From NCBI GenBank assembly GCA_003164895.1, contig PLUL01000059.1, positions 1-48,805 of the forward strand: DNA of 48,805 nt. The letters are read 5' to 3'. The notes beneath the pieces are model-generated. The model worked only from the letters and a program-made list of their open reading frames with translations. It was not told where the DNA came from and did no database searches. Both the position numbers and the translations under genes were made by a program. Source of the stretch: Bacteroidota bacterium. Its GTDB lineage: Bacteria > Bacteroidota > Bacteroidia > Palsa-948. Shown one piece after another: positions 1-8,398 of this stretch (its first letter is position 1; every line of letters starts with the position of its first letter).

Positions 1-183
1 TCGGTATTTGCTTATTACCTTTTAAAATCGCTTAATGAAAACGACAGCAAATATTTTGATGCCAGCCAACTTTACGATAAAATAAAAATTCCGGTTGTAA
101 ATAATTCCGATCAAACTCCAAAGCTTGCTCCTTTAAAAGATACAGGCGATGAAGGCGGACAGTTTATTTTTATTAAGAAGTAA
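1..183 (+). CDS. Caspase-like protein, C-terminal fragment (cut by window edge)
   Basis: The reading frame is open from base 1 to TAA at 181-183 and gives the last 60 residues of a protein whose start lies outside the window. These 60 residues match the C-terminus of the next gene at about 48 of 60 positions, and the last 39 nucleotides of both genes are identical. The fragment begins with SVFAYYLLKSL, which in the neighbour follows the caspase catalytic core. It is therefore the tail of a tandem paralogue of the 195-1520 caspase-like protein. The catalytic His and Cys are not in the window, so activity cannot be judged. The next gene starts 11 nt downstream, so the two are probably co-transcribed. 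Confidence 0.85.
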   Translation, partial: SVFAYYLLKSLNENDSKYFDASQLYDKIKIPVVNNSDQTPKLAPLKDTGDEGGQFIFIKK

Positions 184-194
184 AAAAAATTACA

Positions 195-1520
195 ATGAAA
201 ATTTCTTCATGCCATTTTCTACTTCTTTGCTTGTTTACTGCTTCCTTAAGCATAGTTTATGGTCAGACTAAAAGAACAGAAAAAAGCTCCCCATCTCCTA
301 ATATTGCTGATCAAAATTCAAACGAAAATCAGTTACTGGTTACTCCTGCAATGATTAAATATGTTGAAGATTATTTGGGAATGAAATTTGAAACTTCTGA
401 TAATGGAGTTGAAATAACATCTATCTCTGATATAAATAAAGTAAAATACTTTGGTAATGGTAACCCTGTTGGGAAAATATTTAAACGTATAGGAACAGAT
501 AATAATATCTCAACGTTAAATAAGGAAGGTATTGTATTAAGGACTAAGGAAGATTTTGTTTCCTCGTTGTTGCACTTTAAAAACGAAAAAAAGGACAAGA
601 CGTGGGTTGGAGGAGGGCAAGTTTGGTATCGTTTAGATATTTCCGGGTTAAACATTCAGGAATTAATAGACCTAAGCAAGTCGTCTGAACCACTTATGGC
701 TCAAAGCAAATTGCCATCCTCTTCCGATTCATTGACCAGAGGAAGCGGTGACCCATTAAAAGGATTGAACGTAACAAAAGCAAAAGAGATTACAAGCGGA
801 ACTTATTATGCACTTATTATAGGCGTGAATAAATATTCAGGGGTGTGGCCAATTTTAAACACTGCCGTTCACGATGCAAAAGGAATGGAAAATACATTGC
901 ACCAAAAATATAAGATGGATCATTTTTATACTTTATATGACGAACAGGCAACACGTTCAGCCATAATGAAAGTTTTTGAAAAACTTGTAGACACTTTAAA
1001 AGAAGATGACAATGTCCTGATTTATTTTTCAGGACATGGCGAATTCAAACAGACGATGAACAAAGGATATTGGGTTCCGTATGATGCAAAAACAAATTCT
1101 GTTTCCGATTTAATCTCAAACAATGATATACAAACATTTTTGGCATCTATTAAATCAAAACACACATTGCTCATTTCTGATGCCTGCTTCAGCGGAGATA
1201 TTTTCAGAGGAACAACTATTTCAATTCCTTTTGAGGAATCAGATAAATATTATTTAAAAGTTTACAATAAAAATTCTCGTCAGGCAATGACCTCGGGTGG
1301 AATTGAGCCAGTCATGGATGGAGGAAAGGACGGACATTCGGTATTCGCCTACTATTTATTGAAAACACTTTCTGAAAATTCTAAAACATATTTTGATGCC
1401 GGTCAGCTATACGACAATCTAAAAATTCCTGTAGTAAATAATTCTGACCAAACACCTATCTTGAATCCTGTAAAAAATACTGGCGATGAAGGCGGACAGT
1501 TTATTTTTATTAAGAAGTAA
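195..1520 (+). CDS. Secreted caspase-like (C14/metacaspase-type) protease
   Basis: The 441-residue protein has a signal peptide (about residues 1-24, ending VYGQ). Residues 25-200 form an N-terminal region I do not recognise. The caspase p20-like domain starts at YYALIIGVNKY (about 204-214). The catalytic dyad is visible: His281 in YFSGHGE and Cys331 in SDACFSGD. The C-terminal segment (380-441) is shared with the truncated gene upstream. Family knowledge: bacterial C14 peptidases cleave after Arg/Lys or Asp and appear in stress, signalling and defence settings. The signal peptide implies action outside the cytoplasm, which argues against a cytoplasmic suicide effector. The 11-nt gap to the upstream paralogue suggests an operon created by gene duplication. 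The domain call is firm; substrate and role are unknown. Confidence 0.88.
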   Translation: MKISSCHFLLLCLFTASLSIVYGQTKRTEKSSPSPNIADQNSNENQLLVTPAMIKYVEDYLGMKFETSDNGVEITSISDINKVKYFGNGNPVGKIFKRIGTDNNISTLNKEGIVLRTKEDFVSSLLHFKNEKKDKTWVGGGQVWYRLDISGLNIQELIDLSKSSEPLMAQSKLPSSSDSLTRGSGDPLKGLNVTKAKEITSGTYYALIIGVNKYSGVWPILNTAVHDAKGMENTLHQKYKMDHFYTLYDEQATRSAIMKVFEKLVDTLKEDDNVLIYFSGHGEFKQTMNKGYWVPYDAKTNSVSDLISNNDIQTFLASIKSKHTLLISDACFSGDIFRGTTISIPFEESDKYYLKVYNKNSRQAMTSGGIEPVMDGGKDGHSVFAYYLLKTLSENSKTYFDAGQLYDNLKIPVVNNSDQTPILNPVKNTGDEGGQFIFIKK

Positions 1521-1525
1521 TTGTA

Positions 1526-1960
1526 TTACGCTCGGTAATAATCTCCTTTCCAATTCTTAATTTCTTTTTTTATTTCATCCGGTTTCATATTGCTTTCGGC
1601 AGCTTTTTGGGCAAGCTCTGCAAATTCTTCATCCGGTGCAAATCGCAAAGCAACAATTTGTTTTGGCTGTAATTTTTTATCCAATAATTTTCCTGTCAAA
1701 CTAAAATGGCGTAAATTTTCTTCGGCACGAATGGCACGATCCTGCGCTTTCAATGCAAATTCGCGCATGTAAACAAATATAAATAGCAATGCAATTGAAA
1801 CCGATAAAATTAAATCGGCAGAATAAATTCGTTCATGGTCTCCAATAGATCTGTATAAATTCACACATGCGCCTATTGCAATCAATGTAATCAAAGCGGA
1901 CAAAAAATAGTGGTAAAGAGGAATAAACCTTCGGTGATTTTTATAATTTTGATTTTCCAT
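1526..1960 (-). CDS. DUF6526-like small membrane protein
   Basis: The protein has 144 residues when started at the internal Met of MENQNYKNHRRFIPLYHY. A longer frame reaches 2020, but its extra 20 residues look like non-coding leader and MENQNYxNH is the typical start of this family. Two membrane segments are visible (about 15-38, FLSALITLIAIGACV, and 50-70, LILSVSIALLFIFVY). A charged cytoplasmic part follows, with REFALKAQDRAIRAEENLR and RFAPDEEF. This pattern matches the DUF6526 family of Bacteroidota, whose function is not known. Its 3' end faces the caspase gene with a 5-nt gap, and it is divergent from the propeller sensor. The family assignment is from memory of the motif pattern. Confidence 0.7.
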   Translation of the reverse strand: MENQNYKNHRRFIPLYHYFLSALITLIAIGACVNLYRSIGDHERIYSADLILSVSIALLFIFVYMREFALKAQDRAIRAEENLRHFSLTGKLLDKKLQPKQIVALRFAPDEEFAELAQKAAESNMKPDEIKKEIKNWKGDYYRA

Positions 1961-2094
1961 GGTTGAGTTTTTTAATTTAAATTTTCCGAAAGATACAAAA
2001 TCAATAACATCACTTACCATGTTACGGAATTCTTAATAAAACTTTTCATAAATTCTTCTGTGTTTTTCTTTCTTATTGTTGCTATGCTTTTCAT

Positions 2095-2102
2095 TACATT
2101 TG
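2095..2102 (+). promoter_or_regulatory. -7 box TACATTTG of the propeller/SpoIIE gene
   Basis: TACATTTG matches the Bacteroidota -7 consensus TAnnTTTG and lies 20 nt upstream of the ATG at 2123. A TTG at 2076-2078 could be the -33 element, but the 16-nt spacing is short. A promoter here argues against the longer reading frame opening at 2060 and supports the start at 2123, which begins a clean signal peptide. Confidence 0.5.
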
Positions 2103-2122
2103 CTCAACACTACGAATTACGA

Positions 2123-5100
2123 ATGAAGTCGAATTACAAATTGAGAATTTTATTTTTTGTATTTCCTTATTTCCTTATTTCCTTATTTCCTTATTCCTCT
2201 TTCGCTCAGCGCAATAATTTTCAAACCTATTCCATAGATCAAGGACTTCCACAGGCAACTATTTATTGCATCATTCAGGACAATCGCGGCTATCTCTGGA
2301 TCGGAACCGATGGTGGCGGGCTTTGTCGTTTTGATGGAATTCATTTCAAAACCTATGGCAAGAAAGAAGGATTTAAAGGAGACAATGTTCATTCGTTGTT
2401 GCAAGACAGCAAAGGCAGAATTTGGGCTGGAACAAAAGATGAAGGAATTATTATTTACGATGGATTAAAATTTACAACCATCGGCAAAAAAAATGGATTG
2501 GCAGGCACCACAGTGCTTTGTATGACGGAAGATAAAAACGGAACCGTGTGGGCGGGAACAGATGATGGCGGGCTTAATAAAATTATTCCGCAGAAAGATT
2601 CCTTTCGCATTCAGGTGATTGACGAAGGCAAAGGATTGAGCAACAATTCCGTTTTCGACATCCATATAGATAAAGAAAAACATATATGGCTCGCAACGTA
2701 TGGCGGAGTAAATGTACTATCGCTTGAAAAAGATTCTTTACATATTGACCAACTTCGAGGTGGCAGAGAAATTCCCAGCGATCAGGTTTCTTCTATTACA
2801 GAAAAAAGCGATGGAACTTTATGGTTCGGAACTTTAGATAAAGGAACTTTTTGTATCGCTCCGAATACGAAAGGAACAAGTTCAAATATTAAATTAGATA
2901 TTCTTGCCAGGAAACTTTCTGTTTTCAACACCACCAATGGATTCAATGCAAAAACTATTTGGAAAGTTTTCAGTACAAGCAAAGACGAATTATGGTTTGC
3001 TTCGGTGGAAGACGGAATAATTCGTTCATCTGCGGATTTGAAACAAAAAAAATTCGAGCAATACACCGACAAAGAAGGATTGCCCGGCAATCAAATGTTC
3101 TGCGTGTTTGAAGACAAAGACAAGAATATTTGGATTGGCACTAATGGAGGCGGACTTTGTAAATTCATGGGAGATATTTTTTCTCATTATGGTGAAAAAG
3201 ACGAGGTGAATGCCGTGCATGGAATTGATCAGGATTCTCTTGGTAATTTGTGGTTGGGTACAAGCGGAGGATTAGTGCAGATGTCTTTAAAAACAGGTGA
3301 TCCTATTTTAAAAAATTACACTACTAAGGATGGACTTCCTGGCAATACAATTCTTTCTGTTTCCACGGGAAGAGGTTCGCGTAATCCAAATTTGTGGGCG
3401 GCGATTTCTAATGCAGGACTTGCTAAATATGATGGTAAAAAGTTTTTTCCTTTCTCAGAAATTGACGGCTTGCTTGATAACAGCGTGTACAGCATTTATG
3501 TTGACAAAAATGGAATTGTTTGGATTGGAAGTAAACCGGGCATCAGCCGATACGACGGAAAAAAGTTTGTGAGCATTACGATGGAGGATATGAAAATCAG
3601 CGACAAAGATGTAACGGCAATTATTCAGGATAAGCGCGGAAATCTTTGGTTCGGAACAGGCGGAGGACTTGCACAGTATCGAGGAGAAAAATCAATAACT
3701 ACTTATGATGAGGAGGAAGGTTTGGATCGAAAAGAAATCAGATGTCTTGCCGAAGATCCGTTCGGAAATATTTGGATCGGAACAAAAAACGGCGGGCTTT
3801 ACCGCTTTGATGTTTTCACAGACGATAAAAAGAAAATCCGTTTGATTGCAAACGATAGTTTGCTGAGTTCAAATTCCGTTCGAGCTATTATTTTTCTCGA
3901 TGAAAAAAAAGCCGGAAGCGCAGGAAAAGAAATGGTGGTAGGTACCGACAAAGGAATTGATAAAATAACTTTTGACGACAAAGGAAAAATTTTAAAGATC
4001 AGAAATTACAATGCCACCGATGGTTTCATCGGAGTCGAGTGCAACGATAATGCGATGTACCGCGATGCTGAAGGAAATATTTGGATTGGAACCGTGAAAG
4101 GACTTACGCGATTTAATCCTGCGGCAGAAGTTCACAACCAGAATCCTCCGGAGATTCACATTACCAACGTAAAACTTTTTTTCAAGGAAGTGGATTGGAA
4201 AACAAAAGGAGTAGATTCTATTTTGCCTTGGTTCAATCTTCCTAAAGCGTTGCAGCTTTCTTATTCCGACAACAACCTCACCTTTGATTATTCAGCCATT
4301 TCACTTGGCAATTCTCAAAAAATAAAATACCGTTACATGCTTGAAGGCGCGGATAAAGAATGGTCGCCCGACATGAAAGAAACTTTTAAAAATTTCACCG
4401 GACTTCCTCCGGGTACCTATACTTTCAAAGTAATTGGCTGCGGTGCGAATGGGGTTTGGAATACCGAACCGGCAGTTTTTAAATTCACTATCAATCCTCC
4501 TTGGTATCGCACAACTTATGCGTATATAATTTATTTTGTTGTGGTTGTCGGAGGCACATTTTCTTTCGTGAAATACCGTGAGCGTGCGCTTATTCTGGAG
4601 AAAAAAATTCTTGAAGACAAAGTGGAAGAACGCACTGCGGAAGTAGTGAAACAAAAAGAAGAATTAGTTCATCAAAATGAAATCATTGAAGAAAAAAATA
4701 AAGACATTACGGATAGCATTAATTACGCAGAAAAAATTCAACGAGCCATTCTTCCCGATCCCGAAAAAATTAAAAAAGCATTACCCGAATCATTTATTCT
4801 TTTTCAGCCGCGCGATATTGTGAGTGGAGATTTTTTCTGGTACAGTGAAGTGTTGCAAAACGGAAAACCTTTGTATTTGCTTGCCGCCGCCGATTGTACC
4901 GGTCATGGAGTTCCCGGAGCATTTATGAGTATGATAAATACTTCGTTGCTGAATGAATCTGTGAACGAAAAGAAAATTCTTCAACCGAATGAAATTCTGA
5001 ATGAAGTAAGGCGCGGAATTATTCGTTCATTGAAACAAACCGGCGCTTCGGGTGAACAAAAGGACGGAATGGATGCAGGAATTATTTCGCTGGAGATGCA

Positions 5101-5479
5101 TGGAAATTCCTGTACGCTTCAGTATGCAGGCGCAAATAATTCCATGTACATCATTCGCAAATTCGATAATCCTGTTCTGGAAGAAATTGACCCCGACCCG
5201 ATGCCGGTTGCCATCAGCGACAGAACGTTTGATTTTAAAAACAACATTATCGAACTTCAAAAAGGAGATTCACTTTATATTTTTACGGATGGTTATGCCG
5301 ACCAGTTTGGCGGACCAAAAGGAAAAAAATTCAAGTATGCACAATTCAAAAAACTATTACTTTCGATTCAAAATAAGTCAATGGATGAACAAAAAGAAAT
5401 CCTCGACAAAACTATGGCAGAATGGAAAGGAAATCTTGAACAAATTGACGATATATTGGTGATAGGTGTAAGAATATAA
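2123..5479 (+). CDS. Two-component-regulator-type beta-propeller sensor with SpoIIE/PP2C phosphatase domain
   Basis: The protein has 1118 residues from the ATG at 2123. A signal peptide comes first (ending SSFAQ). Residues about 28-666 carry many Reg_prop blades with the repeated signature W-I/F-G-T-x-G-G-G-L. A Y_Y_Y domain (about 700-785) is followed by one membrane helix (about 796-818). A coiled coil (KILEDKVEERTAEVVKQKEE) leads into a SpoIIE-type phosphatase domain (about 864-1118). Metal-binding motifs of that domain are present: DIVSGDFFW, AADCTGHGVPGAFMS, DGMDAGI, FTDGYADQFGG and IDDILVIG. The layout is that of periplasmic-propeller hybrid sensors, but the output is a Ser/Thr phosphatase instead of a histidine kinase. 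The likely target is an anti-sigma antagonist or similar phosphoprotein; none is encoded nearby. An 8-bp tandem repeat runs through the signal-peptide codons. Confidence 0.9.
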   Translation: MKSNYKLRILFFVFPYFLISLFPYSSFAQRNNFQTYSIDQGLPQATIYCIIQDNRGYLWIGTDGGGLCRFDGIHFKTYGKKEGFKGDNVHSLLQDSKGRIWAGTKDEGIIIYDGLKFTTIGKKNGLAGTTVLCMTEDKNGTVWAGTDDGGLNKIIPQKDSFRIQVIDEGKGLSNNSVFDIHIDKEKHIWLATYGGVNVLSLEKDSLHIDQLRGGREIPSDQVSSITEKSDGTLWFGTLDKGTFCIAPNTKGTSSNIKLDILARKLSVFNTTNGFNAKTIWKVFSTSKDELWFASVEDGIIRSSADLKQKKFEQYTDKEGLPGNQMFCVFEDKDKNIWIGTNGGGLCKFMGDIFSHYGEKDEVNAVHGIDQDSLGNLWLGTSGGLVQMSLKTGDPILKNYTTKDGLPGNTILSVSTGRGSRNPNLWAAISNAGLAKYDGKKFFPFSEIDGLLDNSVYSIYVDKNGIVWIGSKPGISRYDGKKFVSITMEDMKISDKDVTAIIQDKRGNLWFGTGGGLAQYRGEKSITTYDEEEGLDRKEIRCLAEDPFGNIWIGTKNGGLYRFDVFTDDKKKIRLIANDSLLSSNSVRAIIFLDEKKAGSAGKEMVVGTDKGIDKITFDDKGKILKIRNYNATDGFIGVECNDNAMYRDAEGNIWIGTVKGLTRFNPAAEVHNQNPPEIHITNVKLFFKEVDWKTKGVDSILPWFNLPKALQLSYSDNNLTFDYSAISLGNSQKIKYRYMLEGADKEWSPDMKETFKNFTGLPPGTYTFKVIGCGANGVWNTEPAVFKFTINPPWYRTTYAYIIYFVVVVGGTFSFVKYRERALILEKKILEDKVEERTAEVVKQKEELVHQNEIIEEKNKDITDSINYAEKIQRAILPDPEKIKKALPESFILFQPRDIVSGDFFWYSEVLQNGKPLYLLAAADCTGHGVPGAFMSMINTSLLNESVNEKKILQPNEILNEVRRGIIRSLKQTGASGEQKDGMDAGIISLEMHGNSCTLQYAGANNSMYIIRKFDNPVLEEIDPDPMPVAISDRTFDFKNNIIELQKGDSLYIFTDGYADQFGGPKGKKFKYAQFKKLLLSIQNKSMDEQKEILDKTMAEWKGNLEQIDDILVIGVRI
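2161..2192 (+). repeat. Four perfect tandem copies of the octamer ATTTCCTT inside the signal-peptide codons
   Basis: ATTTCCTT occurs four times in a row, followed by a degenerate fifth copy. It encodes the hydrophobic part of the signal peptide of the propeller/SpoIIE protein. The unit length is 8, not a multiple of three, so gain or loss of one copy by replication slippage would shift the reading frame just after the start codon. That is the layout of a phase-variation locus, although four copies is a short array. Confidence 0.9.
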
Positions 5480-5543
5480 TAAAGCAAATAATTTTTAAAT
5501 TAAACCATTAAAATCATTTCGACTCTAATCTAAAAAACTAAAC

Positions 5544-6464
5544 ATGAAATTTAATTTTAAGCTAAGCATGGTAACGGTTGCAACATTTTCAATGTTTGCA
5601 GCATGTAAAAATTCTTCAAGCGGTGGTTTTGAAACCGATCCAGCTACGGGCGTTCAATATCATTTTTTTAATCGCGATGAAAAAAGAGCTAAACCGGCTA
5701 TCGGAGATTTTGCCGAAGTTCTGTTAACACTAAAAAACGCCAATGATTCTGTGATTTCAAATTCCCATCACAAAAGAAGAACGGAAGATTCTACCAAGAC
5801 AATTAAACTTCACTTGAAAAAAACTTTTAACGGATGTATTTCCGAAGGAATTACCATGATGGCTGTGGGCGACAGCGCAAGTTTTAAAATAAGCGCCGAT
5901 TCGTTTTATCTGAAAACTTTTCAAATGAAACAACTGCCATCTTTTATAAAAGCCGGCTCCATCCTTACTGCTAATGTTAAACTTGTTGGATTTGAAACTC
6001 CGCAGCAAATGGCGGATGATGTGGAAAAACGAATTAAAGAGCGTCAGGAGATGATGGAAAAGCGCAAAGCCGCAGAAAAGTCGGATATAGAAAAATATAT
6101 TGTCGATAATAAAATAAAAGTGAAACCCGAAGCAGATGGAATTTATATTTTGAAAAGAGTGAAAGGAAAAGGCAAGCCGATTAAAACCGGTGATTCGGTA
6201 GAAGTAAAATATACCGGAATGCTTTTGGACGGAGCAGTAGTGGAATCATCGGATCAAGGTCCGGGAAAAAATACATTTACATTGGTGTATGGCAAGGATT
6301 ATTTTATAAAAGGTTTTGACGATATTATTACAAACCTTGAAGCAGGCGGAAGCGTGAGGGCGTTAATTCCTTCGGCTCTTGCTTACGGAGAACAAAAGCA
6401 AAGTCATCTCATTCTTCCATATTCACCTTTGCTTTATGATGTGGAAATAATAAAAGTAAAATAA
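5544..6464 (+). CDS. FKBP-type peptidyl-prolyl cis-trans isomerase lipoprotein, two FKBP-like domains
   Basis: The 306-residue protein begins with a lipoprotein signal; Cys21 sits in the lipobox-like MFAAC, so it is probably anchored in a membrane. Residues about 45-155 resemble a degenerate FKBP domain (DFAEVLLTLKN, GITMMAVGDSASFKI). A charged helical linker follows (about 157-190, EKRIKERQEMMEKRKAAEK). Residues about 195-306 form a complete FKBP domain with KTGDSVEVKYTGMLLDGAVVESS, FIKGFDDIITNLEAGGSVRALIPSALAYGE and PYSPLLYDVEII. The role is proline isomerisation and folding of envelope proteins. The gene starts 64 nt after the propeller sensor. I see no clear promoter in that gap, so it may be read through. 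Confidence 0.9.
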   Translation: MKFNFKLSMVTVATFSMFAACKNSSSGGFETDPATGVQYHFFNRDEKRAKPAIGDFAEVLLTLKNANDSVISNSHHKRRTEDSTKTIKLHLKKTFNGCISEGITMMAVGDSASFKISADSFYLKTFQMKQLPSFIKAGSILTANVKLVGFETPQQMADDVEKRIKERQEMMEKRKAAEKSDIEKYIVDNKIKVKPEADGIYILKRVKGKGKPIKTGDSVEVKYTGMLLDGAVVESSDQGPGKNTFTLVYGKDYFIKGFDDIITNLEAGGSVRALIPSALAYGEQKQSHLILPYSPLLYDVEIIKVK

Positions 6465-6514
6465 TCAGCTCACTTGCAATAACAAGTTTAACCCGACCTA
6501 TTAAAATTTAAAAC

Positions 6515-7447
6515 ATGAAAACAATAGTTCATTCACTCATAGCAGCAATTGCAATATCTTTTTGCAGCACTCATACAAATAGTTTGATGGCACAAGAGCC
6601 GCCGCCACCAAATCAACCGCAAGCCATTCAGCCTGTGGGGCAAGACCAACCTATTACGATGCAAACTTTCTATGATGAATTATCGCCTTACGGACAATGG
6701 GTAAATTATGGTGATTATGGATATGTGTTTATCCCCAATGCAGGACCCGGATTTATTCCTTATGCAACCGCAGGTCATTGGGCATATACCGAACAATTTG
6801 GCTGGACATGGGCATCTGATTATCCTTGGGGATGGGCTGCGTTTCACTACGGGCGTTGGAATTACGATAGGATGTACGGCTGGTTTTGGATACCCGATTT
6901 GCAATGGGGACCAGCTTGGGTGGTTTGGAGAAATTCTCCTCAATATTATGGATGGGCGCCTTTGCCTTTCGGAGTAAACCTGAGTATGGATATGGATTAC
7001 GGATATGGAATACCTGCCGATCATTGGTGTTTTGTTCCCAACCAGTTTATATGCGACCCTTTTATCAGCAGATATTATTTGCCGCGCATCAACAACGATA
7101 TTTTTATGATGCACACCGCTATCATTAACAGAATGTATTTTGATAACGACCGCCGCTATAATTATTTTGCCGGTCCGGAAAGGTTTGAAGTAGAAAGGTA
7201 TCATCGCGGACCTATTGAGCCGGTTGAGATACGATTCAATTCAGATCGAAATCATGCTTACGGTCATAATGAAATAGGAATGTACCGCCCTGAAGGCAGG
7301 CACGATGATAGGCACGACGACAGGCGCAATGCACCTGCTCCAATACGACCTGTAAGAATGGATGATGTGCCGCGCAGAGATGCCAATCATCAGCACGATG
7401 ATCACCGATACGATAATCATAACGAGCACCGCGAGGAACACAGATAG
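6515..7447 (+). CDS. Secreted Trp/Tyr-rich DUF6600-like protein with His/Asp/Arg-rich tail
   Basis: The protein has 310 residues with a signal peptide ending about residue 27 (NSLMAQ). Residues about 45-165 are extremely rich in Trp, Tyr and Gly, with YDELSPYGQWVNYGDYGYVF, AGHWAYTEQFGWTWASDYPW and WFWIPDLQWGPAWVVWR. That pattern is typical of DUF6600-type proteins. The last 55 residues are a low-complexity charged tail with RHDDRHDDRR and HQHDDHRYDNHNEHREEHR, which could bind metal or interact with the envelope. The molecular function of the family is unknown. It follows the FKBP gene by 50 nt and may share its transcript. Confidence 0.75.
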   Translation: MKTIVHSLIAAIAISFCSTHTNSLMAQEPPPPNQPQAIQPVGQDQPITMQTFYDELSPYGQWVNYGDYGYVFIPNAGPGFIPYATAGHWAYTEQFGWTWASDYPWGWAAFHYGRWNYDRMYGWFWIPDLQWGPAWVVWRNSPQYYGWAPLPFGVNLSMDMDYGYGIPADHWCFVPNQFICDPFISRYYLPRINNDIFMMHTAIINRMYFDNDRRYNYFAGPERFEVERYHRGPIEPVEIRFNSDRNHAYGHNEIGMYRPEGRHDDRHDDRRNAPAPIRPVRMDDVPRRDANHQHDDHRYDNHNEHREEHR

Positions 7448-7667
7448 GAGGGAGGGAACGGAAAAAGAATAAAGAATATTGAATAAAGAATAACGAATTT
7501 CCAATTCAAGACACATTACATTTCAACGTTCAATATTTCTTGTTCGACATTCGATATTGTTTTGGGATTTCATTCTCCATTTTCCATTTTTTATTTACAT
7601 TTGTATTATAAAGAAACACCACTCTCCCCATGGTTTCTTTTGCATTTCATAATTTAAATAAAACAAA
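7448..7667. other. AT-rich intergenic region with degenerate short repeats
   Basis: This 220-bp gap contains no open frame of note. It holds repeated words built from GAATATTGAATAAAGAATAA and TTCAATATTTC/TTCGATATTG, partly in inverted orientation, of a kind common between genes in Bacteroidota. A -7-like TACATTTG lies near the right end. Confidence 0.5.
7596..7603 (+). promoter_or_regulatory. Possible -7 box TACATTTG upstream of the T9SS cargo gene
   Basis: TACATTTG matches TAnnTTTG and lies 64 nt before the ATG at 7668. The nearest upstream TTTG (7561-7564) is 31 nt away, too far for a standard -33 element, so only the -7 half is supported. Confidence 0.35.
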
Positions 7668-8282
7668 ATGAAAAAACTTGTACTCATTGCCAGCATTTTA
7701 CTGCTAATGCCAATTTTTTCTTCCGCACAGAATAAAATAATGTTCGTTGCACCACCAGTTATTATGTCTCCATCTATTACTGTTACCATGTCTCCCGATA
7801 TTACTATTTGTAACGGACAGCCGGCGACTATCACTGCTACTGCCAGCTGTACATGTGGACCACCTTTTACCTATACATGGTCGCCTGCGGTAAGCTTGAA
7901 TAATCCCAACATATCAAATCCTGTTGCAAACCCCACAACCACTACTACTTATAGTTGCTATGTAACAGGTGGCCCATCAGCTAATAATAATAATAATAAT
8001 ATTGTAACAGTTACTGTTAACGCCTGTCTTGGAGTGCCTCAGATAAATGAGGAAACAGGGTTTACTATTTATCCCAATCCTTCAAATGGCAATTTTATTT
8101 TAAATTGTGCAGTATCAAAAGGAGAATTAGAAATTTATAATGTGATGGGTGCAAAAATTTATTCAACACTAATAACTAATCAATCTACTTATATAAATAT
8201 TGATTCGCCTAATGGAATTTACTTCCTTCAATTAAAAACAGAGCAGGGCACAGCAAATAAAAAACTAATCATCAATAAATAA
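7668..8282 (+). CDS. Small secreted protein with PKD/Ig-like region and T9SS type A sorting domain
   Basis: The 204-residue protein has a signal peptide (MKKLVLIASILLLMPIFSSA, cut before Q). Residues about 35-115 look like a gliding-motility/PKD-like repeat (ICNGQPATITATASC, FTYTWSPAVSLNN, TTTTYSCYVTGG). A run of Asn residues (AAT codons, near 7981-8001) precedes the tail. From about residue 130 the C-terminus is a type A sorting domain (YPNPSNGNF, LEIYNVMGAKIY, PNGIYFLQL, KKLIINK). The protein should cross the outer membrane through the type IX system and be released or anchored at the surface. Its function is unknown; the short Ig-like body suggests an adhesive or structural role. Confidence 0.85.
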   Translation: MKKLVLIASILLLMPIFSSAQNKIMFVAPPVIMSPSITVTMSPDITICNGQPATITATASCTCGPPFTYTWSPAVSLNNPNISNPVANPTTTTTYSCYVTGGPSANNNNNNIVTVTVNACLGVPQINEETGFTIYPNPSNGNFILNCAVSKGELEIYNVMGAKIYSTLITNQSTYINIDSPNGIYFLQLKTEQGTANKKLIINK

Positions 8283-8398
8283 ACAACACAAACCAAACCA
8301 CAAACCAGATATGAAAATATAAGTATATAGAAGACAGCCCCCCACCATCTTACCCCCGCCTTAGGTTCTCATACCGCAAAAAAACGTTACAGATGCAT

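Noticed and set aside
2060-2122. N-terminal extension of the propeller/SpoIIE protein from 2060
   Set aside because: The -7 box TACATTTG at 2095 lies inside it, and the signal peptide begins at ATG 2123.
6680-7204. 174-residue antisense frame inside the Trp-rich protein gene
   Set aside because: It arises from the biased codons of the Trp/Tyr-rich gene and has no recognisable feature.
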